The notes beneath the pieces are model-generated. The model was not told where the DNA came from and did not search any database. It saw only the letters and a list, made by a program, of their open reading frames with translations. Shown in pieces: positions 33,302-42,436 of a DNA stretch of 64,000 bases. The stretch lies in assembly GCF_001766235.1 (NCBI RefSeq), contig NZ_CP015164.1:2197001-2261000 (forward strand), given 5' to 3'. A program made the translations under genes and the position numbers. The DNA comes from Acetobacter ascendens (GTDB lineage Bacteria; Pseudomonadota; Alphaproteobacteria; Acetobacterales; Acetobacteraceae). Position 1 is the stretch's first letter. The number at the start of each line of letters is the position of its first letter.

Positions 33302-34606
33302 ATGAGTTCCGACCTTTTTAGGCGCGAGGTTCTGGAAGCTCGGCGTCAATCGTGGCTTGGGCAGGTTCAGGCCTCTCAACCGCTTTCCATACGGATTGCG
33401 GCGTGGTTCACGCTCGCCCTCGTGGCACTGGCCATTCTCTACACTATTTGGGGTGTTTATACCCGCCGCGTGCATGCCACCGGATTGATGGTTCCCCCTT
33501 CAGGCCTAATTACCGTTAACGCCAACACAACAGGCACCATAGCCCAGCAAAATGCCATAGAAGGCCGCCACGTTAAAAAAGGTGATGTGCTGTTCACCAT
33601 AGATCTGGAAGCCACATCCTCATCAGGCCCTACGCAGGAACATATTCTCTCCCAATTGCGCCATCAGCGTGATCTGTTGCAGCAGCAAAAAGAAATTCGC
33701 GCTAAGGATGCTCCCGTAGAAAAACAATCCATGGTGACCCAGATCCGTTACCTCAACCAGCAACATCAACATATCGGGCATCAGCTTGATAATGATGCCC
33801 ATGTGCTGCCCGTGGTGGAAGCTGCCGTACGCCGTATGCAAACAGCACAATCCGCACATTTGGTGACAGAAACACAATTCCAGAGCCAACTTTATACCTA
33901 TGCCCAACTGCTCAGCAGTCATGCACAGTTTTTGCAAAGCTATACAGATACAGAAGGCAAGATTGCAGACCTTACCACAAAGCTTATCCGTTATGATGGC
34001 CAACTGGCGCATGATCTGAATGATCTGGATAAGCAGACTGCCCAGATTGACCAACAAATTGCCGAAAGCGAAGGCCACCGTAGCAGTATTATACTTGCGC
34101 CGGACGATGGCACCCTCACAGCCATCCGCGTTAATCCGGGCCAGCAGGTTTCTTCCGGCACACCCCTGCTTACCCTGTTGCCTACAGGGCATGCTTTGGA
34201 AGCCGAACTGTATGTTAGCTCTGCCTCTATAGGGTTTTTGCATGAGGGCGAACCCGTTCTGCTGCGCTATGCCGCCTTCCCTTATCAGCGTTTTGGTTTG
34301 TATCGTGGCCATGTCAGCGAGATCACGCGCGCACCCGTAACCGCAACAGATGGCACAGGCCAAAAAGCTGCGCCTTCGGACAAAGAGAAAACGCAATCTC
34401 AAAATCCGGGACAAGACATTTACCGCATTCGCGTACGCCCTGATCAGCAGTTTGTTGAAGCCTATGGCCAACACAAACCCCTTGAAGCCGGTATGGAAGT
34501 GGAAGCCGATATCGCTATTGATACACGTAGGCTCTACCAGTGGATTTTTGATCCTGTTATCAGCATGCGAGATGATTTTTATGCCGTAAGCGGAGGATTG
34601 AGGTAA
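33302..34606 (+). CDS. HlyD-family membrane fusion protein
   Basis: The 434-aa protein has one N-terminal membrane helix (residues 30-52, IAAWFTLALVALAILYTIWG), a lipoyl half-motif (GLITVNANTTGTIAQQNAIE; EGRHVKKGDVLFTIDLEA), a ~170-residue coiled coil and the returning lipoyl/beta-barrel part (APDDGTLTAIRVNPGQQVSS). It bridges the inner-membrane ABC exporter to an outer-membrane channel. The stop overlaps the ABC gene (TAATG). No TolC gene is nearby, so a shared channel is probably used. Confidence 0.92.
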   Translation: MSSDLFRREVLEARRQSWLGQVQASQPLSIRIAAWFTLALVALAILYTIWGVYTRRVHATGLMVPPSGLITVNANTTGTIAQQNAIEGRHVKKGDVLFTIDLEATSSSGPTQEHILSQLRHQRDLLQQQKEIRAKDAPVEKQSMVTQIRYLNQQHQHIGHQLDNDAHVLPVVEAAVRRMQTAQSAHLVTETQFQSQLYTYAQLLSSHAQFLQSYTDTEGKIADLTTKLIRYDGQLAHDLNDLDKQTAQIDQQIAESEGHRSSIILAPDDGTLTAIRVNPGQQVSSGTPLLTLLPTGHALEAELYVSSASIGFLHEGEPVLLRYAAFPYQRFGLYRGHVSEITRAPVTATDGTGQKAAPSDKEKTQSQNPGQDIYRIRVRPDQQFVEAYGQHKPLEAGMEVEADIAIDTRRLYQWIFDPVISMRDDFYAVSGGLR

Positions 34607-36762
34607 TGGGCATGACCCTCAAATCCCTTGAGTTCGGATGGCGCTCGCGCACGCCTGTTATTTTGCAGGTAGAGGCTGCAGAATGTGGTTTGGCATGTCT
34701 GGCCATGATTATGGGCCATTACGGCAACCAGATTGACTTGGCGACATTACGCAGGCGTTATTCCATTTCCGTTAAAGGCGTTACACTGCGCGATCTTATT
34801 GCCACGGCGGATACAGTAGGCCTTTCCACCCGCGCTGTGCGGCTGGAGCTGGAAGACCTACCCAACCTGCGTATGCCCTGCATTTTGCACTGGAGCATGA
34901 ACCACTTTGTGGTGCTTACGCAGGTTAAAGGCAATAAAGTTACTATTCATGACCCAGCCGTGGGCCGCCGCACGCTTAGTATGGGCGAAGTTTCGCGCGA
35001 GTTTACGGGTATTGCTCTAGAAGCCACCCCTAATGACAGCTTCCGCCGCGAGGATGACCGAGAAACCTTGCGCCTGCGCGATCTGTTCCGCCATGTAGCA
35101 GGGCTACGACCGGCACTAATGGTGCTGGGTGCGCTTTCCCTTGGGCTGGAAGTTATTGCGCTGATCATGCCTATGGTCTCGCAGGTGGTGATTGATGAAG
35201 TAGTGGTAACGGCTGATCACGAACTGCTCATTACCATTGCCTGCGGCATGGCCCTGCTTCTGCTCTTACAGATGCTCATTGGGTGCGTGCGCCAATGGGC
35301 GGTACTGTTACTGAGCACACGGGTTGGCCTGCAATGGAACACCAGCCTGTTCGACCACCTCTCCCGCTTGCCGCTGGATTACTTTTCCAAACGCCATGTG
35401 GGCGATGTACTCTCACGCTTTAACTCACTGGGTACCATCCAAAAAACCATCACCACCGATATGGTACAAACAGTTATGGATGGATTGATGGCCGTGGGGA
35501 TGGCCGTCATGTTGTTCATTTATGGTGGCTGGCTGGGCATGGTGGCTATGGTGGCTACGGGGCTGGATGTGCTGTTGCGGCTAATGACCTACCGCATCTA
35601 CAGAGAGGCCTCTGAAGAACAGATTGTAATTGATGCACGCCAGCAAAGCCATTTTATAGAAACCTTGCGCGGCATGGCCAGCGTGAAGCTTTTGGGCCTG
35701 CGTGAGCGCCGCCGCACCACATGGCTGAACCTGCTGGTAGATAGCATTAACATCCGCCTACGCCTGCAACGGTATGATCTCATTTACGGCCGCATGGGTG
35801 ATCTAATTTTTGGCGCTGACAGACTGATCATGATGGTGCTGGGTGCAGGGGCAGTGATGAGCGGCCACATGACTGTGGGTATGCTGGTAGCTTTCCTGTC
35901 CTACAAAGATCAGTTTGCCACACGTATTGGCAACCTGATTAGCAGTGGCTTCCAGATACGTATGCTGAATGTGCAGACAGACCGCCTGTCCGACATTGTG
36001 ATGACAGACCCGGAAGCCACAAGCATCACGGCTACTGTGCTCCCACCTCGTTTGGATGAACAGCCCATCAGTGGCACGCTCAGTTGCTCTGGCCTGTCTG
36101 CCCGCTATGGCTCTCAAGACCCGTGGATTTTCCGCAACATTTCGCTGGAAGTGCCTGCGGGCAGCAGTGTTGCCATTGTCGGCCCTTCAGGCTGTGGCAA
36201 GACCACATTTCTGAAGGCCCTGATGGGGCTGATGGAAACGCAGGAAGGCAGCATCCGGCTAGATGGCGCAGATCTGGAAAGCCTGACTCTTGAAGGCTAT
36301 CGCAACCGCATTGCCGGGGTATTGCAAGATGATGGCCTGTTTTCTGGCTCTATTGCTGACAATATCAGCGGATTTTCCGAACAGGTGGATGAGGCATGGC
36401 TAGTGGAATGCGCCACGCGCGCCGCCATTATTGATGATATCAAACGCATGCCTATGGGGTTTGAAACCTTGGTAGGTGATATGGGCAGCGGGCTTTCTGG
36501 TGGGCAAAAGCAGCGTGTCATTCTGGCACGCGCGCTCTACCGCAAACCCGAAATCCTGTTTCTGGATGAAGCCACCAGCCATCTGGATGAACTGACCGAA
36601 CACAAGGTGGCCGAAGCCCTGCGCGATATGAACGTCACCCGCATTATGGTTGCACATCGCCCGGCAACCATCGCGCATGCTGATACCATCTATATCTTTC
36701 AGCCCGGTGGCGTGCTGACACAATACCAACCACCCAATAAGCAAAACAGGGCGGCATCTTAA
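34606..36762 (+). CDS. peptidase-containing ABC exporter (C39, PCAT/CvaB-like)
   Basis: The 718-aa protein has three modules. The N-terminal C39 peptidase shows Cys27 in VEAAECGLACLAMIMGHYG, His100 in HWSMNHFVVL and Asp116 in HDPAVG. A six-helix ABC membrane domain follows (residues ~160-440). The ATPase has Walker A GPSGCGKTTF, signature LSGGQKQR, Walker B EILFLDEATSHLD and the H-loop His in MVAHRPA. It should cleave the double-glycine leader and export the mature peptide. All catalytic residues are intact. Confidence 0.95.
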   Translation: MGMTLKSLEFGWRSRTPVILQVEAAECGLACLAMIMGHYGNQIDLATLRRRYSISVKGVTLRDLIATADTVGLSTRAVRLELEDLPNLRMPCILHWSMNHFVVLTQVKGNKVTIHDPAVGRRTLSMGEVSREFTGIALEATPNDSFRREDDRETLRLRDLFRHVAGLRPALMVLGALSLGLEVIALIMPMVSQVVIDEVVVTADHELLITIACGMALLLLLQMLIGCVRQWAVLLLSTRVGLQWNTSLFDHLSRLPLDYFSKRHVGDVLSRFNSLGTIQKTITTDMVQTVMDGLMAVGMAVMLFIYGGWLGMVAMVATGLDVLLRLMTYRIYREASEEQIVIDARQQSHFIETLRGMASVKLLGLRERRRTTWLNLLVDSINIRLRLQRYDLIYGRMGDLIFGADRLIMMVLGAGAVMSGHMTVGMLVAFLSYKDQFATRIGNLISSGFQIRMLNVQTDRLSDIVMTDPEATSITATVLPPRLDEQPISGTLSCSGLSARYGSQDPWIFRNISLEVPAGSSVAIVGPSGCGKTTFLKALMGLMETQEGSIRLDGADLESLTLEGYRNRIAGVLQDDGLFSGSIADNISGFSEQVDEAWLVECATRAAIIDDIKRMPMGFETLVGDMGSGLSGGQKQRVILARALYRKPEILFLDEATSHLDELTEHKVAEALRDMNVTRIMVAHRPATIAHADTIYIFQPGGVLTQYQPPNKQNRAAS

Positions 36763-36777
36763 TCTTTTCCTTTTAAC

Positions 36778-37914
36778 TTAAGGAATACGTACAACCAGCC
36801 GCCCCCGTACGTGGCCTGCCAGAAGCATATCTGCGGCCTGCGGCGTTTCTGCCAGATCAATTTCACGCACCATGTCATCAAGCTGCCGCGGGTTGATAAG
36901 TTCAGCAAGGCGCGCCCATGCATCCTGACGCTCTCGCCGGGGGCATTGCACGCTATCAATGCCTACCAATGTAAGAGCCCTTTTGGAAAATCGTAATCTG
37001 ACGCCAAATCAGCCTCACTGAGCGCACATATAGCATCAGGAAATAACGGATTTCCGTCATTCTCGTGTTAATGTAGAGGTCTCGTCCATACTTATTTCGG
37101 CGTCATCGGCCTTTTCCAAAAGGGCTCTAACGCCTCGCAAAATAAACGGGGCCACTGTTGCGGGAAAATCCATCCCTCCGGCCAACCCACATGCCGTTAC
37201 CACCCCTTGTGGGCGCATACTTGCACAAACAGAAGCCAAAACCTGCCCACCCACAACATCAACCGCACCAGCCCAATGAGCTTTTTCCAACGGGCGGGAT
37301 GGCGTGGTAAAGTGCGCGCGCGGCAATACTTCAGCAGCCCCTAAACTGTGCAGGTAAGGTTGTTCCTCCAACCGCCCAGTTACGGCCACAACCTGATACC
37401 CCAACCGCGACAGCAGCATGATAGCCACGCTGCCCACCCCACCACTGGCACCGGTTACCAGCACTGGCCCACTTGCAGGTTCCACCCCTTCGCGCTGAAG
37501 GGCCTGCACACATAGCATGGCTGTAAAACCAGCCGTGCCAAGCGCCATGGCCTGCCGCCCGTTCAACCCCAAGGGTTGGGGCACAGCCCATACGCCCGGC
37601 ACACGGGCCAATTGAGCAAAACCGCCCCAGCGGCTTTCCCCCAAACCGTGGCCAGTTACAATAACATCCTGCCCGACAGGCACTGCCGGATGCGCAGATG
37701 CCTCTACTCGGCCTGCCAGATCAATACCCGGCACCATAGGCCAGTTACGTATGATCGGGCCTTTGCCTGTAAGTGCTAACGCATCTTTGTAATTCAGGGA
37801 TGACCACTGCACCCGGATTGTTACATCCCCTTCTGGCAGGTCTACTTCTGCCAGTTCGCGCAGCGTAACCTGCTGGCCAGTTTCTGTTTTTTCTACATAC
37901 AGGGCTTTGAACAT
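36778..37914 (-). pseudogene. AcuI/YhdH-type quinone oxidoreductase, split by MITE
   Basis: Removing the 153-bp insert and one TAA copy gives a 326-codon frame, the family's normal length. The N-terminal part has the MDR fold (FKALYVEKTETGQQVTLREL, IRVQWSSLNYKDALALTG, VTGASGGVGSVAIMLL). After the insert the frame continues GIDSVQCPRRERQDAWARLA as in acrylyl-CoA reductases. The insert ends the upstream frame after 23 foreign codons (to 37057), removing the last ~63 residues. Start at 37914 has GGTGAA upstream. Confidence 0.92.
36975..37127. mobile_element. 153-bp MITE related to IS5 element #2
   Basis: Ends GAGCCCTTTTGGAAAA and TTTTCCAAAAGGGCTC are 16-bp perfect inverted repeats sharing 15 bases with the ends of IS5 element #2. 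TAA lies directly on both sides (36972-36974, 37128-37130). The interior shows no coding capacity and no obvious likeness to that IS. It is probably mobilised in trans by an IS1031-like transposase. Confidence 0.9.
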
Positions 37915-38139
37915 GTTTTTTTCACCGCTGGTTAAGCTTTTGCCACCCATCAACCGGCCAAAATCTGGGGCACGGTACGCAGTACACCAACGCCTACAAA
38001 GCCCATCTGTGCCTGCATGACAGTATTTTGAAGTTTCTTCTCATTCCGGTTGGGAACAAAAATTAAACTAGGTATCTGTTCGGCCTGCGGGTATAGATGA
38101 AGCCACCATTACAGGTTTCACTTTATTTCGGACGTTCTC

Positions 38140-39462
38140 TTGTTCCTGTTTATTATGGGTCTGCTGACCCTTGTCCTGCTGATTGCTGTCAGCATTCTGA
38201 TTTCACTTTCCGAGATATCCTTCGCAGCCGCGCGGGAGGTCAGGCTTCGCAGTCGTGCGGAAGCAGGAGACAAACGCGCCCAAGCCTTTTTGGCCCTGCG
38301 CCGTAATAGCGGGCAGGTTATGACTGCTATCCAGATCTGCCTGAACGGTGTGGGCATTTTGGGCGGTATTGCCAGTTCCGAAATGTTTACCCCGCCTGTA
38401 ACCGAATTTCTAAGCCGCTGGGGTATGTCAGACTGGTGGGCACAAAATCTGGCCTCCACCTTCAGCTTTATTTTTGTAACCGGCGCCTTTGTTCTGTTTG
38501 CTGATCTGCTACCCAAGCGCGTGGCCATGAACAACCCGGACAAAGTGGCCATGGCGGTTGGATGGTTCCCCCGCGTGGCCCTGCGGGTGCTGTATCCGTT
38601 TGTATGGATTTTTTCTAAAATTTCCGATGCCATTTTGCATGCGCTTAAAATCCCGGCAGCTTCTGCGGTGGAACCCATAACGCCGGAAGACCTTCACGCT
38701 ATTCTAGCCGCAGGCACGGCATCCGGCGTGCTGCTGCAACAGGAACACCAGATGATTGAGAACGTGCTGGCCCTGCAGGCACGTTCCGTTACCTCCGCCA
38801 TGACGCCGCGTGATGAAATCATCTTTCTGGATATTCAGGACACGCCCGAACACAACCACGAAAAGGTACGCACCAACCCTTATTCCCGTTATCCACTGTG
38901 CAATGGTGGGTTGGATAGAGTTATCGGCTCCATCCGTGCGGAAGACGTGCTAGCATCTGTGGTGGACCCTTCTATTGCACCTTCTGGCCGCCCCCACAGC
39001 AACCCCATTGCCCGGATGCGGCGTGAAGTGCTTTCTGTTCCCGAAACGTTAAACCTTTGGGATACACTCGCCCAGTTTGATACGCACGGCACCGGCTTTG
39101 CCCTGATTGTCAATGAATACGGGCTGGTTGTAGGGTTGATTACCTTTAAAGACATCATGGGCGTGCTGATGGATGGGCTGGCCAGCCCGTTTGAAGAACA
39201 AGCCATTGTAAAGCGTGATGAGAACTCATGGTTGGTGGATGGCGCGGCCCCAATTGGTGATGTTATCCGAGAACTGCATGTGTTGGATTTGCCCGATAGT
39301 GAGCAGTTTGACACAATTGGCGGCTTTATTATGCACCGTCTGCGCCGCATGGCCCGCAAGGCAGACCGAGTAGATGCAGCGGGTTTCCGCTTTGAAGTGG
39401 TGGATGTGGAAGGTTTCCGTATCAATCAGCTACTTGTGACACGTATGACCGAGACCTCATGA
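38140..39462 (+). CDS. CNNM/CorC (HlyC) family transporter-associated protein
   Basis: The 440-aa protein has an N-terminal DUF21 membrane domain with four hydrophobic helices (ISLSEISFAAAREVRLRSRA carries the conserved polar motif), a CBS pair (MTPRDEIIFLDIQDT; ALIVNEYGLVVGLITFKDIM) and a C-terminal CorC_HlyC domain (RFEVVDVEGFRINQLLVTR). The family is linked to Mg/Co export or resistance. The start is uncertain: TTG at 38140 or ATG at 38155. The stop overlaps the phosphatase start. Confidence 0.9.
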   Translation: MFLFIMGLLTLVLLIAVSILISLSEISFAAAREVRLRSRAEAGDKRAQAFLALRRNSGQVMTAIQICLNGVGILGGIASSEMFTPPVTEFLSRWGMSDWWAQNLASTFSFIFVTGAFVLFADLLPKRVAMNNPDKVAMAVGWFPRVALRVLYPFVWIFSKISDAILHALKIPAASAVEPITPEDLHAILAAGTASGVLLQQEHQMIENVLALQARSVTSAMTPRDEIIFLDIQDTPEHNHEKVRTNPYSRYPLCNGGLDRVIGSIRAEDVLASVVDPSIAPSGRPHSNPIARMRREVLSVPETLNLWDTLAQFDTHGTGFALIVNEYGLVVGLITFKDIMGVLMDGLASPFEEQAIVKRDENSWLVDGAAPIGDVIRELHVLDLPDSEQFDTIGGFIMHRLRRMARKADRVDAAGFRFEVVDVEGFRINQLLVTRMTETS

Positions 39463-40754
39463 ATTTTTCCTGCTCCCGTTCCTCCGCTTTTCTTCTTATC
39501 TGCCTTTTGGGCACGTCCCTTTCAGTTTTTTCCCCCGCAATTGCGGCCCCAGAAGCATCTGCGGCACAGACGGAAGGGGCTGAGCCTATGTTGGAACGGG
39601 TTGTGCTGGTTTCCCGCCACGGAATCCGCAGCCCAACCAAACCTTTGGACAAGCTGGAAAAAAAGACTCGCCATACATGGACACCATGGCCCGTTCCCCC
39701 AGGTGAGATGACAGCACATGGCCAGTTTGATCTGGGCCTGATGGGGCAGTTTTTAAAAAGCTATTACCACGTTGCCAGCAGAGATAGCTCGGCCCGCTGC
39801 TTGCCAGAACAACCAGCTTTTATCTGGGCGGATTCCGCCAGCAGCCGTACGCAACGCAGTGGTGATATTCTGGCCGCAGCCTTAAGCGATGGGTGCCAAA
39901 CACAGGCGCGCTCCATGCCTGCCAAAACGCATGACCCTCTGTTTAACGCTTTGGCCGCAAAAAAGACGACGCTGGATGCAGATGACGTTGAAAAAACCTT
40001 AAACTCGGAACTCATCCCGGATACGGAATTGCCACCACCTGTGCAATCCGGCGTTCAAACCTTGCAGGCTCTATTCGCCCCGAACGCATGCACCACAGGC
40101 ACAACACCATGTTTTTCCAAGCGCGCGCCTTTGTCATGGAAAAAGGGCACGCCCCATGCAGAAAACGGAATGGCGTTAGGATCTACTGTTTCAGAGGCCC
40201 TGTTGCTGGAATATGTAGAGGGGCTGCCACCCTCCGTAACCGCAGGTAATACGGATACCGTGCATACGCTCAACAGCGTTCTGCCTGTGCACAATTATCA
40301 AAGCGCACGTATGCGGCGTACTCCAGCCATTGCTATTCCGCGTGGTGGCAAGCTGGCCCAAGCCATTCTAACGCTGTTGGATGAACAGCCCTTTACCTTA
40401 CCAGATGGCAACGTGCTGCTTACGCAGGCCCATGTGGTGATGTTTGCCGGGCATGATACCACGCTGGATATGCTGACAACTCTGTTTGGGCTGGACTGGA
40501 CCTTTACAGACCAGCCAGACCCCACTACTCCAGATACAACTCTGGCATTTGAAACATGGAAGCACCCTGATGGCCGCAAAGAAATTCGCTTTGCTGTTTT
40601 CCATCAGTCTCTCGCCCAACTAAGAGAGGGCCTGAAGTTAGACAATGTTGCGGGGCAAGGTGTCCCTATGCCGTTAACCAGCACACTTTGCAGCCAACCC
40701 AAAAACGAAACCTGTTGGCTGGAAAATTTAAGCAAAAATATACCGCAACACTAA
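39459..40754 (+). CDS. periplasmic histidine acid phosphatase (AppA/phytase-like)
   Basis: The 431-aa protein has a signal peptide (FLLICLLGTSLSVFSPAIAA), the catalytic VVLVSRHGIRSPTK motif with the phosphorylated His, and the distal FAGHDTTLDMLTTL motif (HD proton donor replaced here by HDT as in many bacterial members). It should release phosphate from organic esters or glucose-1-phosphate/phytate in the periplasm. It overlaps the CorC-like gene by ATGA. Its proximity to the pho genes is suggestive, but no PHO box was found for it. Confidence 0.9.
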   Translation: MNFSCSRSSAFLLICLLGTSLSVFSPAIAAPEASAAQTEGAEPMLERVVLVSRHGIRSPTKPLDKLEKKTRHTWTPWPVPPGEMTAHGQFDLGLMGQFLKSYYHVASRDSSARCLPEQPAFIWADSASSRTQRSGDILAAALSDGCQTQARSMPAKTHDPLFNALAAKKTTLDADDVEKTLNSELIPDTELPPPVQSGVQTLQALFAPNACTTGTTPCFSKRAPLSWKKGTPHAENGMALGSTVSEALLLEYVEGLPPSVTAGNTDTVHTLNSVLPVHNYQSARMRRTPAIAIPRGGKLAQAILTLLDEQPFTLPDGNVLLTQAHVVMFAGHDTTLDMLTTLFGLDWTFTDQPDPTTPDTTLAFETWKHPDGRKEIRFAVFHQSLAQLREGLKLDNVAGQGVPMPLTSTLCSQPKNETCWLENLSKNIPQH

Positions 40755-40803
40755 CGTATGCTCTGCCTGTGCATTGGCTCTACACTGCACAGGCAAATAC
40801 ATT

Positions 40804-41670
40804 TTACTTCATGGGTTTAAGAAACCGAAATACCGAGCGCGTAATTTTGTTACCCTTATAACGCACCTGCGTTTTTTTGGGTAAAACGCCAAAAGGCTCT
40901 TTGACCCGATAGGTATCTAGGCTGAACCCTGCTGCTAGCGCTTCCTTGTAAAGCTCATCAAACTTCTGTTGCAAGTCTGGGCGCGGATGGTTGTATATTG
41001 TGCCATCAAACCAGTGTTTGCGATCTTCCCCCTTCAATCGCTGTAAAGAATATTTGTGGGAAAACTGCGTGCCCATATCCGAATAGTGTAGGAACTTGAG
41101 TGCTTCCAACGGCATGCCATCGCCATCCAGATTACTGAAGGCAGGATCTAGCGGCTGAATATATTCGGGATGTTTTTCAAAAAACATTTTCAGCTTTTTA
41201 TGAGCCGATGCATCTTTCTTGATTTCAGCCAATGAGGGCAGCAGCTTCATTACTGCTTCGCAATCCCACATCAAGGTGCCCAAGCGCAAATCTCGCCCAT
41301 GCCCAGATGCCAGCATTACCTTGCCTTCTGGAATAGGCTGGTTCCACAGCTCTGCAATATCTGAAAGGGCAAAAATATCGGCATCCATATACAGCGCACG
41401 GCCCTTGCCACCACAATAGGCAGGAATACCCCACCTAAAGCCGGAAAAAGGCGTGGGCCATTCCGTTGTATTCCAGCCTTCCTCTGGTTTAAGGCCAGAA
41501 TACCAAAAGCTGGAAGGATCACGCGTAAGCTGCATAAAAGTAATATCAACCGGCAAACTACTATATTTTGTAATACTATAGTGTAACACCATTAACTGTT
41601 CTAGGTCACAATCATTTGGATCACAGCCAATAAACAGCTTAACTACGGCATTCATTCGTAGGTCTTTCAT
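40804..41670 (-). CDS. GT8-like glycosyltransferase
   Basis: The 288-aa protein has an N-terminal KLFIGCDPNDCDLEQLMVLH, a central KGRALYMDADIFALSDIAEL with the DAD metal motif, and GTLMWDCEAV further on, resembling GT8-type fold enzymes. No membrane helix. Donor and acceptor unknown. ATG at 41670 or 41655 are both possible; neither has a strong ribosome site. Codon use is more AT-rich than neighbours. Confidence 0.65.
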   Translation of the reverse strand: MKDLRMNAVVKLFIGCDPNDCDLEQLMVLHYSITKYSSLPVDITFMQLTRDPSSFWYSGLKPEEGWNTTEWPTPFSGFRWGIPAYCGGKGRALYMDADIFALSDIAELWNQPIPEGKVMLASGHGRDLRLGTLMWDCEAVMKLLPSLAEIKKDASAHKKLKMFFEKHPEYIQPLDPAFSNLDGDGMPLEALKFLHYSDMGTQFSHKYSLQRLKGEDRKHWFDGTIYNHPRPDLQQKFDELYKEALAAGFSLDTYRVKEPFGVLPKKTQVRYKGNKITRSVFRFLKPMK

Positions 41671-41888
41671 ATTGATTTTTTTATTAGAATAAACGTTTGC
41701 ATAACAGAAAGAGCCAACCCCTCAAACGGCGGGCAAGGCTAGTTTATTTTTTAATTAGTGTTGAACAGTTTATCTTGTAAGAAAGTTCTTTCTGATCATA
41801 TTTTCATTCTTTCTTTTCCTTAAAAATGGCATGATTATCTACCATATATACGTATGTATCATGGCTTATATACGAAGGACAAATATAC

Positions 41889-42332
41889 ATGAAGCTTCAT
41901 AAAGCAGCGTTTGCCTTCCTGCCGGCTCTTTTGCTTGCAGCTTGCGCTGAAACACCTATGGGCCCTACCGCACAGGTATTGCCCGGCCCCGGCAAGGATT
42001 ACGGCACCTTCCTGCAGGAACAGAATTTCTGCCGCTCTCAGGCTTCTGCCGCTGTGCACGGTCAGGCTGGTAGCCAGAATCGGAAGGCCCTATATGGCGG
42101 GCTGGCAACCACTGCGCTTGGCGCTGGCTTGGGTGCTGCTGTTGGTGGTGGCACAGGTGCTGGTATTGGTGCCGCAGCAGGTGCATTGGGGGGTGGCCTT
42201 GGCGGCAGTGCTTATTCCAACAGCCAACAGGGCGGCATTCAGACCCAGTACAACAATGCGTATGTAGCCTGCATGGTTGCCTACAAAAACGTACTGCCTG
42301 CCCCTAACGCTGGTTATATGCCCCAGCAATAA
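41889..42332 (+). CDS. glycine-zipper outer-membrane lipoprotein
   Basis: The 147-aa protein has a lipoprotein signal (FAFLPALLLAACAETP; lipobox LAAC with Cys19). Residues ~70-105 are a glycine zipper (GAGLGAAVGGGTGAGIGAAA), and the rest contains a conserved 'FCRSQASAAV' region and a later Cys. Such proteins insert in or attach to the outer membrane; function not defined. The 218-bp upstream gap (41671-41888) is AT-rich and presumably carries its promoter. Confidence 0.85.
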   Translation: MKLHKAAFAFLPALLLAACAETPMGPTAQVLPGPGKDYGTFLQEQNFCRSQASAAVHGQAGSQNRKALYGGLATTALGAGLGAAVGGGTGAGIGAAAGALGGGLGGSAYSNSQQGGIQTQYNNAYVACMVAYKNVLPAPNAGYMPQQ

Positions 42333-42347
42333 GAGCTGCGCTTTATC

Positions 42348-42372
42348 AGCCCACGCATATAATACGTGGGCT
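42348..42372 (+). terminator. hairpin after lipoprotein gene
   Basis: AGCCCACG and CGTGGGCT form an 8-bp stem with a 9-base loop, without a T-run; the true terminator is the next hairpin. Confidence 0.4.
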
Positions 42373-42381
42373 GAGAACAGC

Positions 42382-42418
42382 AAAAAGGGATCGCTCCTTA
42401 CGGAACGATCCCTTTTTT
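42382..42418. terminator. bidirectional terminator, lipoprotein/porin
   Basis: AAAAAGGGATCG and CGATCCCTTTTTT flank a 12-base loop. It ends both the rightward lipoprotein gene and the leftward porin gene. Confidence 0.88.
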
Positions 42419-42436
42419 AGTGGCAAAATATCGGGT

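Noticed and set aside
33623..34474. 283-codon minus-strand frame
   Set aside because: Antisense to the HlyD-type gene.
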